From: Kingdonia uniflora
Taxonomy: Eukaryota; Streptophyta; Magnoliopsida; Ranunculales; Circaeasteraceae
Direction: 5' to 3'
DNA length: 64,000 bases
NCBI GenBank assembly: GCA_014058105.1
Contig: JACGCM010001546.1
Span: forward strand, 434,001-498,000
Below the pieces are notes generated by a model. That model was given only the letters and a program-made list of their open reading frames with translations, was not told the DNA's origin and ran no database searches. A program made the translations under genes and the position numbers. Each line of letters starts with the position of its first letter. Within the stretch, counting starts at the first letter, position 1. Below, one piece after another: positions 11,601-22,105 of this stretch.

Positions 11601-14600
11601 ACATTGCCATTTAGAGTGTAGATGTTAACAAGTACCCCGGCACAAGATGGGTTGCCCGTCACCTTCTAGAGCTAGTTGGGACTAGATAATCCCAACTTGG
11701 ACTTTTTGGTGAAATGGGTTCTTCCTTTCAAGGCTAAGTTACTACTTTATTAAAAGTATCCCTAAGGTGCTCAGGCAGCCAAACGCACGTATAGCCGTGT
11801 TTTCTAGGAGATTATATTGTAAAATCAAGGATCCTTTTGTTATTAGAGTCAAATTTTAGATGGATCTTGATAGGTAGTGAATGGATTGAATCATGGAGAG
11901 GAGAGAATCCAGGTATTGCTCGCAAAATAGATATAGAAAAAAACCTATGAACAATTAAATTGAGAGCCCCAGGAATGTGCTTAGGAGATTAAGTTTTGAC
12001 TCCATTTGGCGGCTATAGCTTAAGGCTCCTTCTCCATTCTTGTGAATAACAGTGATAAGGTTCCCAGAGAGACCCGTTAATTGCTCTCCAGTTCATTCTT
12101 ATTGTGGAAACACTTGGACCGCTACTCTGTAAGGAAGACAAGATTGAGGCTAGAGTGAATCTTGAGATCTCCTACTCTATAGGGAGCTGGTTGATTTTCT
12201 TTTATGCAGCCCTGAAATCTGCTCAGTTAATGTCAAAGAGAAAATTTTCAGGGGTGGTCGGGTGGACAACAAAATTGATATTCTGGAGTTTGTGGAGGTG
12301 TCTGGTTGGGAGATTGAAGCCTTTTCCTCAACTTGCTTGGGGCTCTCTCCTTATAGAACTAACGCTAATTGGGATTCCATCATCACAAAGTTCTAAAAGA
12401 GATTGATCTTGTGGAAAGGTCAATGTATGTCTAAGGGTGGTTAAATAATCATAGTTAAAATCCTTAATGTTTTGTTTAGCTTAATTTCATCTTTATTTCC
12501 TAGTACTGCAAGTATGGAAAAGGATTCAAAAGTTAAAGAGAGACTTCCTTTGACATGCTGCAGAGGATGCAGTGTGTACCACTTGTTAGGTTAGAGATGC
12601 AGCGTGTACCACTTGTTAGGTTAGAATTGGCGTTTAGACCAAAGGATCCACGAAGTTTGACAATAGCAGAATCGAAGGTATGAAGAAGGCGTTTATAGGT
12701 AAGTTTTGATATGGAGACTAGAGGATATAGAGTTAAAATATGGAGACAAGTCAACACAGGAAGTATAGCAAGTGAGAGAGGGTTGGGATACTAACTATGT
12801 AATTATTAGCTGAGGATGTGGAGCCTGAAGAGGGATTGAGGGGATTAGGGAGGAATTGTGTTAGGGCAAGGCTACAAGGTTAGTAGAGGTGATCATTTGA
12901 TCAATTGAATTTTTTGAGGAAAGGAACAAAGAATGCACAGCCGCTTAATGGAAATTAAGTCTACTATTTCCTGGAGTAACTCATTTGAGACCTTTAGAAG
13001 TGACTTACTTGAATAACTTGTAAGGAGGTACAAGGGCATACTTTGAAGTAGGGTAGACTCTTTGCAGTAGGGTAACTTGTTTGGTACTTGTCCAGAGACT
13101 CGGCTAAGTCACAAAGATTATGATAATTATAGTCTTGATGCAAAGATACAGACATACAGGAAGGATAATGGATCTAACAGCATTGACGTAGTATCTAAAT
13201 TTAAAATGGAGCATCCCGCAAATATGAGGCAGATGCATCACCCTTTTTATGGTGCCCAATAGGTTTGTACTGGAGTAGGCTATATTAGATCCCACTTACT
13301 GACCTACTTCGCTCACCCACCCTTAAAAAAAGACAATTACAAACAATGAAGTGATCTACGTGCAACCACCCTTGCAATTATCACCGCGCAAAAAAAAAAA
13401 AACAGAACTGGCTGAATGACTAAGCTCATCTGATGTGGATAATTTTTGCATAGCATCAACTAAATGGATAGAGTGACCTTGAAAGAAACACTCAATCCTT
13501 TGATTTAGTAGTCAGTTATAAGGAAACAGAAAACAGATAAGATACAATGATTTCTTATTAGGTAGTAAGAGAAGAATGATCTGACTTCAAGAAAACAAAA
13601 ATGACATGTCAATCGTATACCGCTCTCCTGCATGTTGATTGGACCTTAAAAGTTTCATGGCAATGAAATAATAAGTCTTTTTCGGTAAGTATTAATTATA
13701 TTTACCATGAAAGGATGAAGACAGGTCAATCTTTTAAAAAAAGGAAATAAATAATAAGGAAAAAGGTACTATTAATTAAGAATAGCGAGAAGAGCATTTT
13801 TCATTTAGAGAGTAGGTACCTATAATCAAAAAATAACTTCCTCCCATCGACAACAAGACCATTCTCTCCAATTCCATCAATCATTGAACGTGCAGCTCCC
13901 TGCATTATAACAGTAACCTTCTTTAACTGTGGAACTTGAGTTGAAAAAGATATTTTTAAATATGCAGGCACAGTAGATACCACGGAAGGGAAATCAATAA
14001 AAGCAAATCCGCGAGAGATGCCAGAACTCCGTTCTTTTATCACACGCACATGGCGAAGAGGTCCCCATTCAGCCTGATAACAGAAACAATCCGAACAAAA
14101 AGATTTACCAGTATTAAAGTATAATCTGTAAATTATATAAAGAGCATATACGTAGTAAAGATATTAAAGATAAGGAGTTTAAAATGAGGCATACAAGAAT
14201 CTGACACAGATCTTCTTCATTTGTCTTTTGTGACAGCCCCTTCACAACAACAGTAGCAGACGGGGTCTACAACAAAGGTAAACAAGATTTAAGGTGCAAA
14301 GATCCAGGACACTGTTCATATACGATACAAGAGTAAACTTGAAACTATACCACGGAAGAATGTTCATGACTTCTCCTTTCATCATGATCTGTACTCTTCT
14401 CACTCCTCTCATGGCGACTGCCATCATAGCTTTCTTCGCGATGACTCCGATAGCTGTGACCTCGCGGAGACCTAGATCTTTGCCGTTCTTCGCGTCCACG
14501 AGACCACGAGCGATCATACCGTTTAGGTGGACTCCTGTCCCTCTCCCGGCTAAAACAACTCTTGTCACGATCACGGTCACGGTCACGAGACTCGGGTCTT

Positions 14601-17540
14601 CTCCAACTAGTTTCTCTCCTACTACCCCTATTGTAATCAGAATCATAACTAGCCCGGCCATAGTCGTAATCTTTCTCACGGCTACTCTCCCTGCTTCGAT
14701 GGGAAATGCGAAGTCTGTGTTCAAAACCATCAATCATGAAATCGTCACGATCCCGTCCACCAAACCTAGCAAGCCTATCAAACCCATGATCACCGTAGTT
14801 GTCCATACCACGATAGCTATCGCGAAACCTGTCAGCTTCTTCAAATGCGTCAATATCAATATGTTTGTCAGCTCCATGAAAACCATCCAACTCATTATAG
14901 GATTCAATGTATGGCTTCTCATGCCTTCTAGTTTCCCTAACGACCGGGAATTCGTCATCATAATTTCTCCTTCTTGGTTGAGACCAAGCGCCAACAGATG
15001 GTGGAGGAAGATAGTCATCCCTCTCGACTAGTTCTCTATGGAAGACACTCCTTGGATAGATATTTTCCCTTGAAAACCCCTCGTCAAGAAACCTCCGACC
15101 ACCAAATGAATCTCCGCTGCCAAAACAAGTGAGGGAGGGAAAGAGAGAATGTTGTGATATAACATAATGCAGAACACCGTAGGATCAATAAAGATGCAAC
15201 TCACTAGGATCAATAAAGATGCAACCTTAGTATTTTTGTAAGGACAGTGCATACTTGAACATTTAGTGCACATACCAAAAGCGTTATTTTGAATAACCTC
15301 CACCGCATAAAATCGGAATTCGAGTCCAAAAATAAGAAATGCACAACTAAAGCCCCAGAAATCATAGCTTGAAACATTCAACATTCAACATTCGTGGACT
15401 GTGATGTTTAAACGGACATTTTATACAGATACCCTTACCTATATAATCTCCCCAACATACCTAAGGTCACTTAGACATGCATTGAATCTCTGAATGATGT
15501 GTGGTGAGACTGTAAATGTCGGACTAGGTATCTAACTCTTTATTGTCCCTTTTCAAATCTTTCCATCTTGTTTCCTTTAGTGATCAATTGCAAATTAAAT
15601 GTTTTATTCCCCATTAAAACCCTATAATCATGACTGTATATTTAAATCCTACAATGATATCTGTATTCCACATTTTGAGTGAAAGTATTCTCCATAAATT
15701 TCCTCTTTCATGGTAAGTAACAAAAAAATATCACTATTGATTATACCTAAGTAACCTACAGTGCAGAGTTTCACGTATCATAAGTAAATCTACGGCAAAA
15801 TATACAATTTAGGAAGTTTGGGAACACCGCTACACATTAACCTATAATTTCTGAAGGGGATTAAAAAAGCACTTAAAGAGCACAGATAAATGAACTACCG
15901 GAAACTCTATTCCGGCTTCGGCACTTTGCTCTATTGACATCTCTCATCAAACGGACAGTTTTGTTATTGCAATTTTCATATTTTGGTATTTGGTGGAGAT
16001 GAAGGGTTAAGTGGGGGAAATGGAACCTTCACCGCAGAACGTTTTGCCATGGGCGGCTATAATTCACCATATCTCACACATGCCAACAATTTGAAATATG
16101 GAGATTCATGCCTCCCACAATTTTTCTTTCTGAATCTGCCGGAAAATTTTCTGTTCGAAAAATGAAAATAGTATGAAGAGAGATGTCAAGAAAGAGAACT
16201 CGCATTAGTGCTGAGTTTGTGTCGATGCACCACTGCTCTTCTTGTGCTTTATGGAATCCTAATGCTCGAAGATTACGGGGATTGTTCCAAACTTCTTTTC
16301 TACTGAACACCAGATTGTGATTAGTTGGCCATTTATACAGTTATTACACTTGAAAAATCGTAATAAGGTTATTAACAAAAGACATTTCGGAAACATCGCA
16401 TTTTAAAAAAAAAAAAAGGAGATTTGGAAAAACATGTTGTATGGGTTTCAAGCTTTTCATACAAATTATAAATTTTTGGGGGGAAACAACTTAATGTTCT
16501 TATCAAAAGGAAAGGACAAGATGGAGAGATTAGGGGGAGAACACATGAAAATAAGGAAAGATAGTGAAAAATGAAGTAATGAGAGAAAAGAACGATGGCG
16601 TAAGTTAGTCGCCGGAAATGAGGAAATACTGTAGATGTCAAGAGAGAGGAACAAGACAGGAAGTTCACCAGCTTTTAACAAAAAAACCATAATGGAATCC
16701 TCTTATTAATAGAATAATGTGATTCTGCAAAGTTCTTACTTACAAATGTCAAGTTTTGAAGAAAAAAGTTAAATTCCTATTGAAGAAGAATGTTATAAAA
16801 GGAATCTCCCGTACATTAAAAGTTATGTAGATAAGTGGTTATAATCTCACTAAGCGTTATTCCGAAAGTATATGTATTTCGAGTGAGCAGGTATCACGGC
16901 CAAATTAAACGAACCATGCAGTGATTTCTTGGTGTAATCTATGTATTTAGAGGTGTACTCAAACTGGCCCCCTTATTTGTGGGTAACCCACAATAACCAG
17001 ACACAAAAACTTAATGACTCTACACATAGGAGAAGACAGGCAGATAATGAATTGCCTGTACACCAACGTCGAGATACTAAATATGGGTTTCTTATATGTT
17101 TCGCAGCAACTCTAGAACCATCAGCCAGTAAAAATGTACATTTAATGTCTCTAAAGACGTAAAATTATCTCTCAATTGCATAATTGTACATAATAACAAC
17201 CTACCTCTGAAAATAATAAATTAAAGTAAAGTAACATATTAGAAGAAGCACCCTTACCGAAAGTCTGGCTCATGAACTGCCCCATATCCCTCGAGAGCCT
17301 GTGCATTCAAGAGAATAAGTGAAGTCAGCAACTAATAATCATGGTATGGGATAGGCAAATCCTCACTGGCCCACAGATGTCTCTTAATGTTTTCTTTTAG
17401 ATTGAGATGCCAGTAAAAATGGAGGACACAATTGAGTCCTAATTTCTTGTATATCATCCCGGATATGTGATTAAGGAGGAAACCGCATTTACGCTGTTAT
17501 TATCCCATCCTTGCTGATGACCATATCGTCCAGGATCCAT
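2447..17540 (-). CDS. SUA: SUA/RBM5-type splicing factor, 5' part (12 coding exons, 3' end outside the window)
   Basis: Homologue of Arabidopsis SUPPRESSOR OF ABI3-5 and animal RBM5/RBM10, nuclear splicing factors; SUA is known to affect ABI3 splicing. Exons on the minus strand: 17540-17493, 17298-17258, 15116-14351, 14266-14195, 14073-13981, 13899-13820, 7379-7220, 6302-6215, 6131-6040, 5953-5885, 5808-5629, 2621-2447. All introns are GT-AG and phases agree at each junction. The 621 codons encode an RS/RD-rich region (about 31-285), RRM1 (about 289-367, RNP1 RGFAFIDF at 330-337), a RanBP2 zinc finger (W402, C404, C407, N411, C418, C421), RRM2 (about 451-530, RNP1 RGFAFIHF at 494-501) and the OCRE start (aromatic repeats 599-621). 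The start MDPGRYGHQQGW matches the known plant N-terminus. The C-terminal domains expected for the family (C2H2, G-patch) are not seen, so the 3' exons probably lie beyond the left edge. No stop or frameshift was found. Confidence 0.93.
2622..5628. other. SUA intron 11 (3.0 kb)
   Basis: Holds the TA-flanked GACAC-rich element (3086-3249). Near 4250-4345 there is a T-rich then A-rich stretch ending in a run of A, resembling a decayed retroposon tail. Nothing else is recognised. Confidence 0.5.
3086..3249 (+). mobile_element. TA-flanked GACAC-rich MITE-like element, copy 1
   Basis: Terminal inverted repeats of about 14 bp (GGTAGCAACGACAC and its partner GTGTCGTTGTTGCC) bound a 164-bp unit flanked by TA on both sides. 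The interior is full of GACAC/GTGTC words. A second copy in opposite orientation lies at 11053-11207. TA duplication suggests a mariner/Stowaway-like mover, but the termini are not the classic Stowaway ones. Confidence 0.7.
5629..5808 (-). CDS. SUA: SUA exon 11: RRM2 end and Ala-rich linker
   Basis: A 180-nt exon of 60 codons that finishes RRM2 (NGQVLRVAYAKS) and enters the Ala/Ser-rich stretch ending AIEAAAFSQQ, as in other plant SUA proteins. Confidence 0.92.
5885..5953 (-). CDS. SUA: SUA exon 10: RRM2 middle (RNP1)
   Basis: A 69-nt exon of exactly 23 codons encoding DLRLVRDKFTHVTRGFAFIH plus FHA; RNP1 is RGFAFIHF. Confidence 0.92.
6040..6131 (-). CDS. SUA: SUA exon 9: RRM2 first part (RNP2)
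   Basis: A 92-nt exon encoding PTHVLVVRGLEDNADEDM and the first helix of RRM2. Donor GTACTG follows the Lys codon of HAPIK. Confidence 0.92.
6215..6302 (-). CDS. SUA: SUA exon 8: linker between zinc finger and RRM2
   Basis: An 88-nt exon beginning with the last zinc-ligand Cys and followed by a Ser/Asp/Ala-rich linker ending SLGKRGLESG. TGCAG acceptor, GTAAGC donor. Confidence 0.9.
6303..7219. other. SUA intron 7
   Basis: About 0.9 kb of AT-rich intron with no recognisable element. Confidence 0.6.
7220..7379 (-). CDS. SUA: SUA exon 7: RanBP2-type zinc finger
   Basis: A 160-nt exon holding most of the RanBP2 zinc finger (W402, C404, C407, N411, C418); the fourth Cys, C421, is the first codon of exon 8. 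This finger class binds single-stranded RNA in RBM5/RBM10-type proteins. The acceptor is a CAGCAG tandem, so the start at 7379 could also be 7376. Confidence 0.92.
7740..8564 (-). mobile_element. LINE reverse transcriptase C-terminal relic
   Basis: In broken minus-strand frames the order resembles the post-YADD part of plant LINE RT: 'YWDPIVSN', a decayed GGR-type segment, then 'KLSEKLMLIFFW' and 'FEGGLGIKNPF'. It has many stops and a 67-bp tandem duplication inside. It is sense to SUA. Confidence 0.6.
8271..8404. repeat. 67-bp tandem duplication inside the LINE relic
   Basis: 'gcgctaaactggag(a)(g/a)caagc...' starts at 8271 and again at 8338. Two nearly identical 67-bp units differing at a few positions. 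Confidence 0.85.
8573..9755. mobile_element. Non-autonomous hAT-type element, 1183 bp, with 8-bp TSD
   Basis: Flanked by perfect 8-bp direct repeats AGCTAACC (8565-8572 and 9756-9763), the length typical of hAT insertions. The right end reads inward as CAGTGTTGGCAAAGGCGAAA, a typical hAT-type terminus; the left end (CTTTGCAGTCAAAAGCGG) is a diverged partner. Subterminal 'cgctta/taagcg' words occur at both ends. No transposase coding is seen. Inserted in the LINE relic. Confidence 0.75.
8882..9327. repeat. 223-bp tandem duplication within the hAT-type element
   Basis: 'tcaccccgcaatttaggaga' begins at 8882 and at 9105. Two 223-bp units run on with a modest number of substitutions and small indels. 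Confidence 0.88.
9764..11050. other. Intronic stretch with an unrecognised minus-strand coding-like segment
   Basis: About 10679-10135 on the minus strand stays open in adjoining frames (pieces such as LKACEQHIGVPVKQEANY and GYIDPMLPNRFHCCCKDLQ). I do not recognise the protein. It could be a captured or dead gene fragment, or chance. Confidence 0.3.
11053..11207 (-). mobile_element. TA-flanked GACAC-rich MITE-like element, copy 2 (inverted)
   Basis: A 155-bp element flanked by TA (11051-11052, 11208-11209), the reverse-complement counterpart of the copy at 3086-3249, with the same inverted termini and internal GACAC/GTGTC words. Confidence 0.7.
12104..12760 (+). mobile_element. LINE reverse transcriptase relic (post-catalytic part)
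   Basis: Broken plus-strand frames show the usual LINE RT order: 'IFFYAALKSAQ' (decayed YADD region), 'GGRVDNKIDILEF', 'NWDSIITKF', 'LILWKGQCMSKGG' and 'QVWKRIQKLKRDFL'. Stops and frameshifts interrupt it. It is antisense to SUA, so it is a different insertion from the minus-strand LINE at 7740-8564. Confidence 0.75.
12552..12622. repeat. About 33-bp tandem duplication in the LINE relic
   Basis: 'agatgcag(t/c)gtgtaccacttg' followed by 'ttaggttag' occurs twice in a row. A local duplication after decay of the element. Confidence 0.75.
13820..13899 (-). CDS. SUA: SUA exon 6: RRM1 end
   Basis: An 80-nt exon with ATGCAG acceptor and GTACCT donor. It encodes the last helix and strand of RRM1 (GLVVDGRKLFFDY) and ends in phase 2 before the 6.4-kb intron 6. 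Confidence 0.88.
13981..14073 (-). CDS. SUA: SUA exon 5: RRM1 middle (RNP1)
   Basis: Encodes 31 residues, including the RNP1 motif RGFAFIDF (330-337). It is flanked by an 81-bp intron on its 3' side, short for this gene. Confidence 0.9.
14195..14266 (-). CDS. SUA: SUA exon 4: RRM1 first part (RNP2)
   Basis: A 72-nt exon with TTGTAG acceptor and GTATGC donor. It encodes the RNP2 strand VVVKGL (residues 291-296) and the first helix of RRM1. Confidence 0.9.
14351..15116 (-). CDS. SUA: SUA exon 3: RS/RD-rich region
   Basis: A 766-nt exon encoding residues 31-285. It starts with a Gly/Arg/Asp-rich stretch and passes into Arg-Ser, Arg-Asp and Arg-Glu repeats (for example RDRDRDRDK and RQRSRSPRG), typical of RS-domain splicing factors and probably phosphorylated and disordered. 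Long open frames on the opposite strand and in a second minus frame here are by-products of the repeat codons. Confidence 0.92.
15117..17257. other. SUA intron 2 (2.1 kb)
   Basis: AT-rich intron. Open frames around 16000-16310 and a pyrimidine-rich minus-strand stretch around 16400-16690 show no recognisable protein or element. Confidence 0.55.
17258..17298 (-). CDS. SUA: SUA exon 2
   Basis: A 41-nt mini-exon between a TGCACAG acceptor and a GTAAGG donor, encoding ALEGYGAVHEPDF plus two bases of an Arg codon. Its phase fits both neighbours. Confidence 0.88.
17493..17540 (-). CDS. SUA: SUA exon 1 (coding), start codon
   Basis: The ATG at 17540-17538 opens 16 codons beginning MDPGRYGHQQGW, the conserved N-terminus of plant SUA proteins, and the exon ends at a GTAAAT donor. 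The start is chosen from this conserved sequence. Confidence 0.92.
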
Positions 17541-17625
17541 TTCTTGAAAGCCACGTCAGAGTTACCCCTACAAGGCTCTTGATGATCTTTCAGAAGTTTC
17601 GATAGCAGGTACTTGGAAAGCTTTC
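17541..17625 (-). other. SUA: Probable 5'-UTR exon part before the SUA start codon
   Basis: On the minus strand a TTACAG acceptor at 17627-17626 precedes 85 nt of leader directly upstream of the ATG. A GATT|GTGAGT donor near 18752-18751 would pair with it, giving a 1.1-kb leader intron. Inferred from splice signals only. Confidence 0.45.
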
Positions 17626-18751
17626 CTGTAACGGATGCACAAAGAGAATAGTTATACCAACTCAAACCAAGAACTACTTCTCATGACTTGGCCACCTTTT
17701 TTATTGGAATCTTCAAAATCAAATCCTGTAACACTTACCCGTCTTCAAGCTCTCACAATTCAAATTCTATATAGTCTTGATAGATAATACTATCATGAAA
17801 CAAATAAAAGTACACCAGCCAACTACATTAATATGGAATGAAAAACCAGTGACCAACCTAGCGCAATGAACTCACTAAACAAACAGATGTGAGCTGGCAT
17901 GGAAGTCACTACTATAAACTTATTTGCTCAGCAAACTAATTGAAGGAAGGTAAAGAAAGTAGAGGTTTTTACCAAAACGAACACAAGTTATCAAGAAACA
18001 CCTCTAAATGTGCAGGTAGTGTTTCTACCAAAAAATAGTTGAGGTAAAAAAAGTTCTGCAATGTCAGGAGATCCCCTGCTGTTTGAGTCCATGAAACTGG
18101 GTAAAGAGCATCTTGACTGCTTTTGCATCTATCGTCCAATATATAACACGAAAGCGAAGGAAGCCTAATTTTTCAAAGCTACGGGGAAGTCTAATGAGGA
18201 TTTCGTTAAAGAGCATCTTGACTTCTTCTAATAGGTAGATCTAGCTTAATTTTCATTGCGGATTAACTTGCACTCCACAAAGGGGTACCCGTACCATCTA
18301 TACATATCCGGTTTCATTCAGCTATTATTGTGTCTAGCATAATGTTCATTCTTCTTCATTGCCTTGCCCTCTCCACACAAAGAGCAACCCAAATTGCAAT
18401 GTGAAAAAAGGGTCCCTAAGGACCCAAAACCTCTCTCCAGCTTCATTTTTTCTAAGCGAGTTTTCAGAAAACAAACACAAACCCACTCCTCGCTCTTTAG
18501 GTATCCGAATAACAGTAAAAAAAAATAATACATAAATGGGTGTTTTTTATACTGACATTGAAGCAATACAAATTGACATCTGATACCTTTAATTTGCTCT
18601 GAATCAATTTGCAATGAAACTAGCGAATGTATACAAACCTAATCAAACACATAATCAAAATATACGAAGCAATTGATTACGAATCGGGAAATCGATGAAG
18701 TAAAATCAGGTTTTATTGGAGAAATTAGAGAGACTAAGAGATTAAACTCAC
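17626..18751. other. Probable leader intron of SUA
   Basis: Between the two proposed leader exons. No coding or element signal was recognised. Confidence 0.4.
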
Positions 18752-19207
18752 AATCACAAATGCTCCAGAGCTAACGGTCTATCTACAATTATACCAAATT
18801 AGGGCAAATCCAGAGAGAGAGAAAGAGGTGGAAGCTGTTTTGGGAATTTGATGGCGGACGTTTTGTGAAGAGCACCACGGCTGTTAGACCATCTAGTGCC
18901 TAAGGTTGGACCAAAACTGAGGTCCACTTAGTTGGTCGGGTCCAACAATGCCTCAATACTAATTTTTACCAAATTGACATCTTGTTGGATAATAATAAAC
19001 TAGTACTACATGTGGCTCGCCACGATGATTTCGTCAATACATAATTGTCCATTAACACTCCTTCAGTGCTAAAACCCATGTACCAAATTGACGACCGAAT
19101 CTAAATCTACCAATTGCAAATACTGAAGAAAAAAAAACAAGTAATCAGAGAGTAATGAAACAAACTAATGCATTATTTACCCCGTCACTGCAAGAACGTC
19201 AACACGC
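18752..19207 (-). promoter_or_regulatory. Likely SUA leader exon and promoter region
   Basis: The region from the proposed leader donor to the hAT-type element at 19216 should hold the first non-coding exon (about 18752-18880, with a pyrimidine-rich stretch on the minus strand) and the core promoter. An 8-bp inverted repeat, GTTGGACC/GGTCCAAC, lies at about 18905-18948. No clear TATA box was found. Confidence 0.35.
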
Positions 19208-19215
19208 CCTTTGGC

Positions 19216-20070
19216 TAGGGGTGGCAATTTGACCCGAACTCGTTAACTCAACACGAACCCGACCCGAATTTCACGGGTTTAGGTTTAACATTTTTGGGTT
19301 TCGGGTCGACCCAAACTAACCCGTTTAGATAACGGGTCGGGTTCGAGTTTCACTGTCATGGGTTCAGGTTGACCCGCGAACCCGTTTAACTTAAATATAA
19401 TTTAATATTATACTCTAATCAATTCTCGCTGAAAAGCACCGTTTGGACAAAGATGGTAACAATTACTTCATTTTCCTATATTTGATTATACTTTTTTCAA
19501 TAGATGTTTTTCACCAACGAGCTCTTGATTATTCGAACTACGAATTTTTAGTTTTTCTTTTAATGTTTCTTCAAAAGTGTTTAATTGTTAAATTTCTCTA
19601 TGAAGTTCTCTCTTTGTTTTGGAGTGAAGGGTCATTCGATCTCAACGACTCCGATACTCTTTAACAATCTCATAGGTTAAACTTTTGTTCTATTATTCTC
19701 TCTTTCTCTCACACTCTGATGAATGTTCTCTCTTCAAATCTCTTTTAATAATTTGCGTATTTTTTGTGGATTGTTATTATTTATTAGATGTGAGTTTTTG
19801 ATTTTACTTTACTATTCACTGTTGATTTTTAAATGTTCTCACAATCACCCTCTAATTATCCGATTCTCACTTGTATTTTGTGATTTTTTTTACTTATACG
19901 GGTTAATGGGTCGGGTCGGGTCAGGTCAACCTGATTATAAGCAGGTCGGGTTTGGGTTCACAAATCTGACCCGTTTAATAAATGGGTCGGGTTTGGGTTT
20001 GGTATTTCTCAACCCGAACCCGGGATGACCCGTGACGGGTTGACCCGACCCGACCCAATTGTCACTCCTA
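19216..20070 (+). mobile_element. hAT-type non-autonomous element, 855 bp, copy 1 (left inversion breakpoint)
   Basis: Begins TAGGGGTGGCAATTTGACCC and ends ACCCAATTGTCACTCCTA, giving hAT-like inverted ends TAGGRGTGRCAATT. Both subterminal regions carry dense GGGT/ACCC words. Its immediate flanks do not match each other: CCTTTGGC on the left, GTGGTAAA on the right. Each matches a flank of the second copy instead. No transposase coding. Confidence 0.88.
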
Positions 20071-20078
20071 GTGGTAAA

Positions 20079-20760
20079 CGATCAGCGATGTATGAGATGA
20101 TAAGTTTGGCCGAAGCAGCAAACAATCCGTAATGTAGTTTAGATGATCGATTTGGCCGAAGCAACAAACAATCTATAATGTATTTAGATGATCGATTTGG
20201 CTGAAGCAACAAATGATCTGTAATGCAGTTTAGACGATCGATTTGGCCCAAGCAACAAATAATCTGTAATCTGTGTATAGAAGTACTTGTTGAATATATT
20301 TAAAAAAATATTGTAAGGTAGGGCAATCGGGCACAAGTATTTCATTGGTGTAAGATTGACGTACCGCGAAATGTGTTTAGATAGATCGGTTTGGCCTAAG
20401 CAACAAACGATCTGTAATGTATTTAGACGATCGGTTTAGCCGATGCAACAACGATTTGTAATCTGTGTTTAGAAGTACTTGTTGGATATATTAGAAAAAG
20501 TACTATAAGGTAGGGCAATCGAACACAAGTATTTTATTGGTGTAAGATTGGCGTATCGCAAATATGTTTAGATAGATTGGTTTGGCCTAAACAACAAACG
20601 ATCTATAATGTATGTAGACGATCAATTTGACCGAAGCAACAAACGATTTGTAATCTGTGTTTGGAAGGACTTGTTGGATATATTAGAAAAAATACTATAA
20701 TATAGATAAAATACTCAGATGTGTGCGGATCAAACGTACGTTTTTCATTAATGTGAGATC
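20079..20760. repeat. 192-bp tandem repeat array (about 3 units) with about 50-bp subunits
   Basis: The marker '(g/a)tacttgttg(g/a)atatatt' recurs at about 20283, 20475 and 20667, a 192-bp period. Within units a shorter word near 'gatcgatttggccgaagcaa' recurs about every 50 bp. It lies just 3' of the integrase in the minus-strand Tat element, where Tat-lineage elements often carry tandem repeats. Confidence 0.8.
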
Positions 20761-20811
20761 GTCATATAAAATTATGGATTGATTGAAGGAAAGTGCACTG
20801 CGACAGATTTG

Positions 20812-22020
20812 TTATCTACGATACAACTTCAGTCTCCTTGTATTCCAAGGATTAGGTATGTGCTCATCATGCTCAGTGGCGAGGTCGTAGGAACTGAGGC
20901 CGTTCTTTCTGATAACGACAATAGGACCTTCCCAATTTTCAAAAAATTTCCCTACGTTGAGCTCTTTGCGATATTTGGGGATCTCTTGGATGACCAGATC
21001 CTTGATTTCGAATTCTCTATGCCGAACGCGTTTGTTATAAGATCGGGCTAAAGTTTGGTGGTATCTTCCCAAATTCATTACTACTTTGTCTTGAGTCTCT
21101 TCGATCCAATTCATATTACATGGGAACTAGAATTCATTTTCTTCATCAGTCATGGTATGGTCGCGGATAGGGTGATGGTACTGAGTAGGGATTATTGCAT
21201 CTGTACCGTAAGTCAGGAGGAACGGTGTACATCCAGTTGAAATTCGGGGTATAGTTCGATAAGCCCATAACACATGTGGTAACTCTATGACCCAATTTCC
21301 CTTCTTTTATGTTAGGCGCTTTTTGATCCCATCCACGATAGTACGATTAGTGATTTTGGTTTGACCATTCCCTTACAGGTAATACGGATTTGAAGGAGAG
21401 TGTATGATGTTGCGCTGATTGAGGAATTCGACGACTTTAGAACCAACGAATTGAGGTCCATTGTCGATCCTGATGAGATGGTGCAGCCAAAACGGATGAT
21501 GATGTTTTCCCAGATGAACTTGATGACTTATTCTTCTCATGTATGGCACAGAGGAATTACTTCTACCCACTTAGTGAAGTAATTCGTCGCGACTAAAAGA
21601 TGTTTCCATTTTCCTGGTACAGTAGGAAATTTGTCGACAAAGTCGAGGGGCCATCATTTAAATGGCCATACAACATTGCTGGAATGGAGCTCTGAAGCTG
21701 GAGCTCAAATTTGGGGACCATAACGTTGGCAGGCATCGTATTTACTTGCGAGTTCGATTGCTTGGGTTTTCATCTTATGCCAAAAGATGCATTGGGTAAG
21801 AGCTCGATTGGCTAGAGATCTTCCTGCTGCGTGGGAACCACAAAAACCTTCATATAGTTCGTGTAGGAATTTTTGAGCTTCTTTGTGGGATAAGCATTCG
21901 AGATACGACCCTGTGACCAAAATCTTATATAAGAGACAGTTTTCGACGATGTAGTGTTTAACATTGTCAAGTATACGCCTTCTTTTAGTAGGGTCTTGAA
22001 AGAGTTCGCCATCGAATTTG
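20812..22020 (-). pseudogene. Tat integrase, broken
   Basis: Order on the minus strand: H2C2 zinc-binding part (21705-22012; ELYEGFCGSHAAGRSLA and YDACQRYG), catalytic core in shifting frames (IRIDNGPQF near 21470 carries the second catalytic Asp) and C-terminal domain (20812-21114; SYNKRVRHREFEIKDLV, NWEGP, PWNTRRLK). The integrase inserts the DNA copy of the element. Stops near 21240-21370 and 21595 disable it. Confidence 0.85.
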
Positions 22021-22105
22021 TTTTTGGTTCTAATATACTTTAGGAAAGGTCGTCTCCAATCGCCCTCATCCTCTTCAACGCCCCCAGTATTAACAAAATT
22101 TGAGC

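Larger units (their letters stand above)
7380..13819. other. SUA intron 6 (6.4 kb), filled with mobile-element relics
   Basis: The largest visible intron. In order along the plus strand: minus-strand LINE relic (about 7740-8564) interrupted by a hAT-type element (8573-9755), an unrecognised minus-strand open segment (about 10115-10680), the second GACAC element (11053-11207) and a plus-strand LINE RT relic (about 12100-12760). About 12800-13819 shows nothing recognisable. Confidence 0.7.

Noticed and set aside
14242..14733. 163-codon second minus-strand frame
   Set aside because: Overlaps exon 3 in another frame, runs through the GTATAG donor at 14350 and has no conserved sequence.
14294..15031. 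245-codon open frame on the plus strand
   Set aside because: It lies opposite the RS/RD-rich SUA exon 3 and arises from the complement of the Arg/Asp/Ser codons. The minus frame is the conserved one.
20079..20760. CRISPR-like array
   Set aside because: Long diverged contiguous repeats without spacers, in a plant retrotransposon. It is a tandem repeat.
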